Shown: piece after piece, positions 1 to 5,315 of the stretch
How positions within the stretch are numbered: the first letter of the stretch is position 1
Layout of the letters: each line of letters starts with the position of its first letter
Source of the DNA: Candidatus Peribacteraceae bacterium
GTDB taxonomy: Bacteria > Patescibacteriota > Gracilibacteria > Peribacterales > Peribacteraceae
Length of the DNA: 7,165 nt
Assembly (NCBI GenBank): GCA_028717505.1
Contig: JAQUNQ010000054.1
Coordinates: 1 to 7,165, forward strand
Reading direction: 5' to 3'
Translations under genes and position numbers: made by a program
The notes under the pieces: model-generated
The model's input: the letters and a program-made list of their open reading frames with translations, nothing else
Databases searched by the model: none
Told to the model about the DNA's origin: nothing

Positions 1-626
1 TCGAGGAGCGCGACGGTGACACCGCGCGTGAGGTACGCCTGCTGGCGGAGGCGCGTCATGATGATCGTCATGCTGAACTCCAGCGTGTCGAAAATCTCCT
101 TGTCCGGGTAGAAGATGATCGTCGTACCGCTCTTCTTCGTCTGTCCCTGCACTTTCACATCGGCCGTAGGCTTGCCGCGCGCGTACTCCTGCGCATAGAT
201 CTTGCCATCGCGGTAGACCTCCGCGCGCATCTTGATGCTCAGCGCATTCACGACGGAAGACCCGACGCCGTGCAGTCCGCCGGAAACCTTGTAGCCGCTG
301 TCATCCCCGCCGAACTTGCCCCCCGCGTGGAGCGTGCAGAGCACAATCTCGAGGGCGGACTTCTTCAGCTTGGGATGGATGTCCACCGGGATGCCGCGGC
401 CGTCATCCTCCACGCTCACGCCGCCATCCTCGCGGAGCATGACCGTGATGTTCTTACAGTGACCGCCCATCGCTTCATCGATCGAGTTGTCCACGATTTC
501 GTAAATCAGATGATGGAGCCCCCGCTGATCCGTGGACCCGATGCACATGCCCGGGCGCTTGCGGACCGGCTCGAGACCCTCGAGCACTTGAATATTTTCA
601 GCGGTGTACTGATTCTTGGCCGTCAT
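1..626 (-). CDS. gyrB: DNA gyrase subunit B (N-terminal part, cut by window edge)
   Basis: Gyrase B supplies the ATPase of the type IIA topoisomerase that introduces negative supercoils into the chromosome. I read 208 codons from the ATG at 626-624; the rest lies beyond position 1. The GHKL ATPase fold is clear: RKRPGM at residues 22-27, EIVDNSIDEA at 43-52 (E43 and N47 match catalytic Glu42 and Mg-binding Asn46 of E. coli GyrB), DDGRGIP at 74-80 (D74 matches adenine-binding Asp73), LHAGGKF at 99-105, and the Gly-rich lid YKVSGGLHGVG at 112-122. T168 in KKSGTT fits the second ATP-lid contact. The start is supported by the family-typical Y-x-A-E-N-I-Q-V-L-E-G-L leader. No Shine-Dalgarno precedes it. 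An oddity is Cys28 where the family has Tyr (RPGMYIG). ParE is the alternative, but a lone fragment with this leader fits GyrB better. Confidence 0.95.
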   Translation of the reverse strand, partial: MTAKNQYTAENIQVLEGLEPVRKRPGMCIGSTDQRGLHHLIYEIVDNSIDEAMGGHCKNITVMLREDGGVSVEDDGRGIPVDIHPKLKKSALEIVLCTLHAGGKFGGDDSGYKVSGGLHGVGSSVVNALSIKMRAEVYRDGKIYAQEYARGKPTADVKVQGQTKKSGTTIIFYPDKEIFDTLEFSMTIIMTRLRQQAYLTRGVTVALL

Positions 627-802
627 ATCTTGGTGGATTTTACGGAGAAGATGGACCGGAGGCAATGGCAAAGAGGGCTTTGGATGGAGCGCTTCCACTT
701 GCGAAAAACGACGAGTCTTTCCCTTGCATATCCCTCTCCATTGCCTCGAAAAAAATCTGAAAAATCTCCCGAAACTCCGATCCCCCGAGTAGGCTCGCGC
801 CC

Positions 803-1195
803 ATGGAGCAGGTCATAGACGTCACGCAGTTCTACCGTGTTCCCGAGGCCGCTCTCGGTGCGATCCGGGGCACGCTGCAACGCATCGAGGGGAGCCTTCC
901 ACCGCTCGCCTCACGCCAGGCGCTGCTGGCTTGCCTGCAAATGAAACCGGACTTCGAAGGAGTGGTTCGTTTTCTCGCCCTTGGGAAGACCCTCGGAACA
1001 GCCGCAACCTTCTCCAGGCGTTTCCTCACATTCCTCGAAGAACGGGACATCATTTCCACGCTGAGCGCCCTCTCCCTGGAGATACAGCGTTGCGTCGAAA
1101 CGCGGCTCCGCAGTGAGATGATGTCCATCATCGACACACTTGCTCACCTGCTTAGCACGCCGGGCCCCCTCCCGCCCGAACACAACGAAGCTTGA
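803..1195 (+). CDS. hypothetical protein, 130 aa, helical
   Basis: I do not recognise this protein. It has 130 residues, no signal peptide, no membrane segment and no cysteine or metal motif. The sequence looks mostly alpha-helical: residues about 50-75 (DFEGVVRFLALGKTLG and following) and about 72-120 have regularly spaced Leu, Ile, Phe and Arg that suggest amphipathic helices. The C-terminus (about 118-130) is Pro-rich and probably disordered. The ATG at 803 is the only usable start, because an in-frame TGA lies at 758-760 with no GTG or TTG between. No Shine-Dalgarno is visible. It is divergent from gyrB and lies 48 bases upstream of rpsU in the same direction, so the two may be co-transcribed. 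No competing frame here gives a better protein. Confidence is moderate because no family supports it. Confidence 0.6.
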   Translation: MEQVIDVTQFYRVPEAALGAIRGTLQRIEGSLPPLASRQALLACLQMKPDFEGVVRFLALGKTLGTAATFSRRFLTFLEERDIISTLSALSLEIQRCVETRLRSEMMSIIDTLAHLLSTPGPLPPEHNEA

Positions 1196-1243
1196 GGATC
1201 TGCTTGCAAAGCCCCCCTCTCCTCCCCTACCCTCTCCCCGCTC

Positions 1244-1459
1244 ATGGCGATTCACGCACACAGGCACGGCGAAGAGAGTAACGACCGGCTCCAGCAGCGG
1301 TTCAAGTCGCAAGTCCAGAAGACCGGGCTCCTGAAGCTCCTGCGTGAACGCGGACACCACAAGCGCAAGCCCAACAAGCGCATCATCCGGCTCCGGGCCC
1401 TCAAGCGCGAAGAGTTCCGCGCGCAGAACAAGAAGAAACAGTTCTACTCGAATATGTGA
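1244..1459 (+). CDS. rpsU: 30S ribosomal protein bS21
   Basis: Small basic protein of the 30S platform, located near the 3' end of 16S rRNA and the anti-Shine-Dalgarno sequence. It has 71 residues, within the usual 58-75. Family features are visible: an N-terminal segment ESNDRLQQRFKSQVQ (residues 11-25), the turn GLLKLLRERGHHKRKPNKR (about 28-46) and a strongly basic C-terminal helix with KKKQFY near the end. The ATG at 1244 is preceded by a run of 32 bases (1212-1243) that contains only two purines, so no Shine-Dalgarno can form. It follows the 130-residue hypothetical gene by 48 bases. A set of hairpins starts 6 bases after the stop. The alternative that this is a spurious basic ORF is unlikely given the family match along its length. 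Confidence 0.92.
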   Translation: MAIHAHRHGEESNDRLQQRFKSQVQKTGLLKLLRERGHHKRKPNKRIIRLRALKREEFRAQNKKKQFYSNM

Positions 1460-1465
1460 GTGAAG

Positions 1466-1498
1466 CACGAAAGGGCCACCTACGGTGTCCCTCTCGTG
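1466..1498 (+). other. 13-bp hairpin directly after rpsU stop
   Basis: Perfect pairing of CACGA (1466-1470) with TCGTG (1494-1498), AGGG (1472-1475) with CCCT (1489-1492), and CACC (1477-1480) with GGTG (1484-1487). Two 1x1 mismatches interrupt the stem and the loop is TAC. No T-tract follows, so it is more likely an mRNA 3' structure or repeat palindrome than a standalone intrinsic terminator. The stem would also form in a minus-strand transcript. Confidence 0.55.
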
Positions 1499-1514
1499 AA
1501 CTCTCCCTTCCCTT

Positions 1515-1557
1515 GAGCGGTTGCGCTCCCCGTTCAGGGCCTGAGCCCTTCAGGGCC
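1515..1557 (+). repeat. short palindromes with a TTCAGGGCC direct repeat
   Basis: GAGCG (1515-1519) pairs with CGCTC (1524-1528) across a GTTG loop. AGGGC (1536-1540) pairs with GCCCT (1545-1549) across CTGA. The word TTCAGGGCC occurs twice, at 1533-1541 and 1549-1557. This is noncoding DNA between the convergent rpsU and protease genes. It resembles a degenerate intergenic palindromic repeat; copies elsewhere in the genome cannot be seen from this window. Confidence 0.4.
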
Positions 1558-1564
1558 GAATGGC

Positions 1565-1597
1565 AGGCAAGCAAAGCTTGCCTTCGCGCAGTTTTTT
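1565..1597 (+). terminator. probable intrinsic terminator of the rpsU transcript
   Basis: AGGCAAGC (1565-1572) pairs perfectly with GCTTGCCT (1576-1583) around an AAA loop, and six T residues follow at 1592-1597. Eight bases separate the stem from the T-tract, longer than ideal. On the minus strand no T-tract follows the stem, so the orientation favours termination of rpsU transcription. Confidence 0.5.
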
Positions 1598-1635
1598 CAT
1601 TGTTTCGCGTTGGCAAAGACTGAGGAAGAGATTTG

Positions 1636-1788
1636 TTACATCCCCGGTGTGACCGGCGGCTGCAGGGCCTGCTTGTCATCGAGTGTCGGCGGCAGAGTGG
1701 GAAGAGGCACCGCATTCGACCGGGCATCCGGCGGAGGCATGGGAGGAGGAGAGGAATCAAACGAATCCTCCCGCGGAAGAGTTTTCAC
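1636..1788 (-). CDS. possible small proline-rich ORF overlapping the S41 protease stop
   Basis: A GTG-started frame of 50 codons ends in TAA at 1638-1636. Its GTG overlaps the TGA of the upstream protease gene as GTGA, an arrangement typical of translational coupling. A GGGGAGGA sequence in the last codons of the protease lies 2 bases before the GTG (GGAGG ends 3 bases before it), giving a Shine-Dalgarno-like site at short spacing. The product would be acidic-to-neutral at its start (VKTLPREDSFDSS) and then rich in proline (14 of 50 residues, with PPPMPPP at 14-20), without a signal peptide or membrane segment. I do not recognise it. It could be a short disordered protein, the remnant of a C-terminal tail once fused to the protease and now out of frame by -1, or a chance open frame in GC-rich DNA. 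Confidence 0.35.
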   Translation of the reverse strand: MKTLPREDSFDSSPPPMPPPDARSNAVPLPTLPPTLDDKQALQPPVTPGM

Positions 1789-3431
1789 CGTCCTCCCCGG
1801 ATGAGATCGATGGCCTTCGTGAGCTGCTCATCGCGCTCGCCGGCCTGCACCACGACATCGGGCTTCACGCCGAGCCCGTCGATCTTCCGCCCCTTCGGCG
1901 TCAGCCACTCGGCGATCGTGAGCTTCAGGCTCGAGCCATCAGTGAACTCGAGAACCTCCTGCACCGTCCCCTTTCCGAAGGTCTGTATCCCCACGATGGT
2001 CGCACGCCCGGCATCCTGCAGAGCACCGGCGACGATCTCCGATGCGGACGCAGACCCGTCATTCACGAGCACCACCAACGGGACCGTCGGAGAAATCGTC
2101 GGGGGATCCAGGGTCTTCTCCGTCGTCTCTCCGGTGCGGGACCGGATGAGCGCGACCGGGCTCCCCTTCGGGAGGAAGTTGCTCGCGACGATGCCCGCGG
2201 CATTGAGGAGGCCTCCCGGATTATTCCGGAGGTCGAGGATCACGCCACGGGGATTCTTCCCATTGATCTTCTCCATCAGCGGACGGAGATCGGTCTCCGT
2301 GAGCTTCCCAAACTGCACGAGCTGCACGATGGCGATGTTGCCCTGCCAGGTCTCCTTGATCTCCGGCACCTTGATGGTCTCACGAATGACGGAGAGGTCG
2401 AACTCCGCGCCATTGCGGCGGATGTGCAGGAGCACTTTCGTCCCCGCCTTCCCGCGCACCTTGTCCACCGCATCGAGGTAGCCGATTCCGACGATACTCA
2501 CCCCATCCACCGCAAGGATCTCATCACCCGGCTTCATCCCCGCCCTCTCCGCCGGCGAGCCCGAGAGCGGCGTCACCACGGTGAGCACGCCCGCCTTGTC
2601 CTCCACCTGCACGCCGATACCGGAGACCTCCCCCTCGATGCGCGACTGGAAGTCGCGGGCATTCTTGGGCCGGAGGAACGTGGAGTAGGGATCTTCGAGA
2701 CTCTTCACGAGCGCTTCCGCAGCGCTGTAGCCGGCTTCCTCCTCCTCGATGTCGTCCCCGTGGTAGTAATCCTCCGTGATGATCTTCCAGACTGACTCGA
2801 GTATCTGCGACTTCGGGAGCTCTGTCCCCACCGCCTTCGCCGGCTTGAACTGAACGCGGATGGTGGGAATGGAATCCTCCTCCCCGGAATGATCGATCAC
2901 CGGCCCGCCCTCGCCGAGGACCTTGCGGAGGAGGAGGCGTGCCTCCGCCCCCGTGAGTACCTGACGGGCACCGAAGACCGTTGCACTCTCGGCCTCCATC
3001 CAGTCATTGTCGAGCGCCACCTGTGCCGCCACCTGCTCCGCCTCCGTCTTCAGATCGCGGTAGGCCGTCGCCGGCTCGCCTGCCTTATCGCCGAGCAGGA
3101 CGAGCACCTCGAGCGCCTCGATCCGCGTGATCCCCCGCCCGAGGGCAAGGTCCTTCCCGAACGCGGCGAGCGCCCCCTTCTTCTCCGCCGCCCGGATGTA
3201 CGGAGCGAGCGCACGCGGGACCCGCGCGTAAGGCAATGACCCCGTCTGCAGCGGCGAAATGTCGAGCGCCTTTACCGCACCGCGAATGAATTCCCCGCGG
3301 GTCACCACCGTACCGTCGGGAATCGTGATGAAGTCCGCAGCAGCCGCGAGCGACTGGGGTGCGGAGACGAGGACCATCACCGTCAGCAGGAAGAGCTGCG
3401 AGAACGTGCGCGGGAGGAGAAAACGACGCAT
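1785..3431 (-). CDS. S41 family carboxyl-terminal processing protease with SLH-like repeats and PDZ domain
   Basis: Exported serine protease of the CtpA/CtpB/Prc family, which trims C-termini of envelope proteins. From the ATG at 3431-3429 it has 548 residues. An N-terminal signal peptide (RR, a hydrophobic core, cleavage after an Ala run at about 31) is followed by three S-layer-homology-like repeats at about 34-61, 67-115 and 123-173, the second with YIRAAEKKGALAAFG and ITRIEAL. The S41 N-terminal helical region covers about 205-265, the PDZ domain about 270-345 (SGIGVQV loop at 270), and the catalytic core about 360-535. The core includes DLRNNPGG (400-407) and the Ser462 / Lys487 / Gln491 triad in GSASASE and TFGKGTVQ. 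The Ser-Lys spacing of 25 and Lys-Gln spacing of 4 match the family. A GTG further upstream (3458) gives a less natural signal peptide. No Shine-Dalgarno is present: 22 consecutive pyrimidines precede the ATG. It lies 107 bases downstream of the PrsW-like gene on the same strand. Confidence 0.93.
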   Translation of the reverse strand: MRRFLLPRTFSQLFLLTVMVLVSAPQSLAAAADFITIPDGTVVTRGEFIRGAVKALDISPLQTGSLPYARVPRALAPYIRAAEKKGALAAFGKDLALGRGITRIEALEVLVLLGDKAGEPATAYRDLKTEAEQVAAQVALDNDWMEAESATVFGARQVLTGAEARLLLRKVLGEGGPVIDHSGEEDSIPTIRVQFKPAKAVGTELPKSQILESVWKIITEDYYHGDDIEEEEAGYSAAEALVKSLEDPYSTFLRPKNARDFQSRIEGEVSGIGVQVEDKAGVLTVVTPLSGSPAERAGMKPGDEILAVDGVSIVGIGYLDAVDKVRGKAGTKVLLHIRRNGAEFDLSVIRETIKVPEIKETWQGNIAIVQLVQFGKLTETDLRPLMEKINGKNPRGVILDLRNNPGGLLNAAGIVASNFLPKGSPVALIRSRTGETTEKTLDPPTISPTVPLVVLVNDGSASASEIVAGALQDAGRATIVGIQTFGKGTVQEVLEFTDGSSLKLTIAEWLTPKGRKIDGLGVKPDVVVQAGERDEQLTKAIDLIRGGR

Positions 3432-3476
3432 AGGAAAAAGGAGGAGAGAGGAGCACACCAGCAGTGGCTCCCCGCC

Positions 3477-3482
3477 ATTCTA
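3477..3482 (-). promoter_or_regulatory. candidate -10 box for the S41 protease gene
   Basis: TAGAAT on the minus strand differs from TATAAT at one position and lies 45 bases before the ATG at 3431. The hexamer 17 bases upstream (TTTCCC) is a poor -35 box. It may allow transcription separate from the PrsW-like gene; a single AT-rich hexamer is weak evidence. Confidence 0.25.
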
Positions 3483-3496
3483 CCCATGTCGGTGCC

Positions 3497-3522
3497 GCAG
3501 GGAAACTCCGTGGTTTCTCCGC
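3497..3522 (-). other. hairpin between the PrsW-like and S41 protease genes
   Basis: GAAAC (3502-3506) pairs with GTTTC (3513-3517) around a 6-base loop. The stem continues by four more pairs with two single-base bulges. It lies 16 bases after the PrsW-like stop. No T-tract follows in either direction, so at most it is a weak attenuator or processing site within the two-gene unit. Confidence 0.3.
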
Positions 3523-3538
3523 AAGCGCTCCGCGCGAA

Positions 3539-5209
3539 TCACCCCATGCTCGGCGTGACGAATGTGTCGGTGAGGATGAGCTGCCCGCGCACCTTCCGGT
3601 TCTCCCCTTGGAAGAAGAGGAGCGAGAGGAGCCAGAATCCGCCGACGACGTAGAAGAGGGACGGCACGAGGATGAGGGATACCCAGTGCAGCCACGAATC
3701 GGTGGGCTGCGCAAAGAGGGCGCCGAGCGTACGGGGATTCCCCGGAAGCAGATCCGGCAGGGAGACCATGAAATTGAAGAGCCCGTGGAGGACCACCGCG
3801 GCGAAGAGCCCCGTCAGGATCATCTGGCGGCGGAAGACCACCTTCTCCGGCACCTGCAGCACCATCCCGATGAGGAACGCAACGAGCGATACCTTCCCGC
3901 GGTTGTGTGCATCCTCGAGGTAGGGACCCGCGAAGAGTGCGAGGCCGAAGAAGTAGCCGAAGACGCCCGTCGAGAGGATATGCACCATGTTCGTGAGGAC
4001 GGCCCTCCCGACGACATTGCCGAGGAATGCCCCCCAGTCCGGCTGCGCTGCATCCATGAGGTACTCTTGAATGAAGCCGACAAAGTAGGTGGGATTGATG
4101 ACGTTCTCCGCGAAGGCGAAGCCGATCGCGACGATGATCCCCAGCTCCATGACATCGTTGATGCACCGGAAGAACGGCGTGCCACTCTTCTTCAGCACCC
4201 AGAACTTGCTGGTCTCCTCGATGAGCCCGACGATGAGGAAGGAGACGAGGGAAGTCAGGAGCGTGGCTCGCACGCCCGCCGCCGACGCGATGTTCCCCGT
4301 CACGAAGGCGCTCGAGGACCGCGAGAAGTTCTCCGGCACGATGCGGAAGAGGAAGAACTGGAGCTCGATGCCGTTCCGGACCAGTGCGTCGTAGAAGAGG
4401 ATGGGTGCGGTGGAGAGCATGCCCGCGAAGAACATGAGGAAGACGAGGGTGAGCCGCTCCACGTGGTACTTGAGGAAGAGCAGGCACCAGATCACCGCCG
4501 GAATGAGCGCCACGAGAATCGCGAGCAGGTGCGCGGTACGCTCCGTCGGAGCCTCACTCCAGAGCAAATGCAGTCCGACCCAGAAGAGGAAGGTCCCGAG
4601 CACCGTCGCTTTGATGTGCGGCGCCCACGGGCCGAAGAGGAAGCGCCAGGCGAGCACCACCCCGACCACCCCTAGTGCCATGAGGAATGGATCACTCTGG
4701 AGGGCCGAGGAGAGGAGTGCCCGCTGGAACCCGATGAGGATGATGCCGATGACCGTCCCGAGCGTGCAGGCGAAGAGGTACTCCTTCGCCCGGGGCCAGC
4801 GCAGGACCACAAGCAGGGAAAGGAAGATGAACGCGGAGAACACGATGAGCATGCGCTGGCCGCCTCCCGGCCCCTCGAAGGGCGCCACGGTCATGACGGT
4901 CTTCAGGGATAGGTATCCGAGGAAGAGCGTCGCCGCGACGGCCATGACGATCACGCGCAGGGACGGCAGGTACGGGTGCCGCCGCTCAATGGAGGCAATC
5001 GGCTCGACATCGAGGAGGGACACGTTGACGATGCCCACCCACACCCGCGTGAGGAGGGCGCTCCCGAGGAGGAGCGCGAGGAGGACCCCCACGACCGTGA
5101 AGGCGCTCAGGATGCCCGCATTGGTTTCTGCTGCCGCGGCAGTGAGAGGAAAGAGCGCACTAGAGAGCGCCATCAAGCCGAGGGCCGCGCGACGGAGAGT
5201 GAGATTCAT
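3539..5209 (-). CDS. PrsW-like polytopic intramembrane protease (CPBP-related)
   Basis: Membrane protein of 556 residues with about 14-16 predicted hydrophobic segments. The C-terminal half carries the ordered motifs of the PrsW family: EETSK at 331-335 (EExxK), FAFAEN at 364-369 (FxxxEN), His410 in the next helix, and HGLFN at 475-479 (HGxxN/D). In B. subtilis, PrsW makes the first cut in the anti-sigma factor RsiW; the substrate here is unknown. The N-terminus (residues 5-27) resembles a signal sequence ending AAAAETN. About 300 residues of additional membrane segments precede the catalytic part, whereas classical PrsW is only about 220 residues. The ATG at 5209-5207 follows TAGGAAAG, an acceptable Shine-Dalgarno with about 5-base spacing. 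The S41 protease gene follows on the same strand after 107 bases. Family assignment is good; activity as a protease is inferred from the retained motifs. Confidence 0.82.
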   Translation of the reverse strand: MNLTLRRAALGLMALSSALFPLTAAAAETNAGILSAFTVVGVLLALLLGSALLTRVWVGIVNVSLLDVEPIASIERRHPYLPSLRVIVMAVAATLFLGYLSLKTVMTVAPFEGPGGGQRMLIVFSAFIFLSLLVVLRWPRAKEYLFACTLGTVIGIILIGFQRALLSSALQSDPFLMALGVVGVVLAWRFLFGPWAPHIKATVLGTFLFWVGLHLLWSEAPTERTAHLLAILVALIPAVIWCLLFLKYHVERLTLVFLMFFAGMLSTAPILFYDALVRNGIELQFFLFRIVPENFSRSSSAFVTGNIASAAGVRATLLTSLVSFLIVGLIEETSKFWVLKKSGTPFFRCINDVMELGIIVAIGFAFAENVINPTYFVGFIQEYLMDAAQPDWGAFLGNVVGRAVLTNMVHILSTGVFGYFFGLALFAGPYLEDAHNRGKVSLVAFLIGMVLQVPEKVVFRRQMILTGLFAAVVLHGLFNFMVSLPDLLPGNPRTLGALFAQPTDSWLHWVSLILVPSLFYVVGGFWLLSLLFFQGENRKVRGQLILTDTFVTPSMG

Positions 5210-5315
5210 GTCTTTCCTAGTATTTTAACATATTTTGACCAATTTAGGAATAGCTTACAAAGTGATATTTCAGCCCGCAGTGGCAGATTCGACGCGCATT
5301 CGCTAAGGTGGCGCC
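5210..5315. promoter_or_regulatory. AT-rich divergent promoter region between the PrsW-like gene and glyS
   Basis: The 106 bases separate two divergent start codons. The part at 5218-5270 is strikingly AT-rich against GC-rich flanks. On the plus strand TTGACC (5235-5240) is a good -35 hexamer, but no convincing -10 lies 16-18 bases after it. On the minus strand TAAAAT (5227-5222) is -10-like but so close to the ATG that the transcript would have almost no leader. glyS has AAGGTG (5305-5310) 5 bases before its ATG as a Shine-Dalgarno. I see no T-box specifier structure for glyS. Confidence 0.45.

Noticed and set aside
270..818. Plus-strand 182-codon frame opposite gyrB
   Set aside because: Shadow of the gyrase B N-terminus, with no coherent domain and a C-terminal part in the intergenic region.
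623..880. Minus-strand 85-codon frame whose TGA overlaps the gyrB ATG as ATGA
   Set aside because: The overlap looks like coupling. However, the product has no family features, crosses a homopolymeric A/T promoter-like stretch and overlaps the start of the 803-1195 gene. Intergenic sequence is the simpler reading.
911..1468. Minus-strand 185-codon frame opposite rpsU and the hypothetical gene
   Set aside because: Antisense of rpsU and its neighbour; bS21 is recognisable on the plus strand.
1683..2795. Long plus-strand open frames opposite the S41 protease
   Set aside because: They are Arg/His/Leu-rich shadows of the protease gene, which has an intact catalytic triad on the other strand.
3464..4675. 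Long plus-strand open frame (403 codons) opposite the PrsW-like gene
   Set aside because: Its product is an extreme Glu/Arg/Asp/His-rich composition with no domain. It is the expected antisense shadow of a hydrophobic, GC-rich membrane-protein gene whose own frame has clear family motifs.
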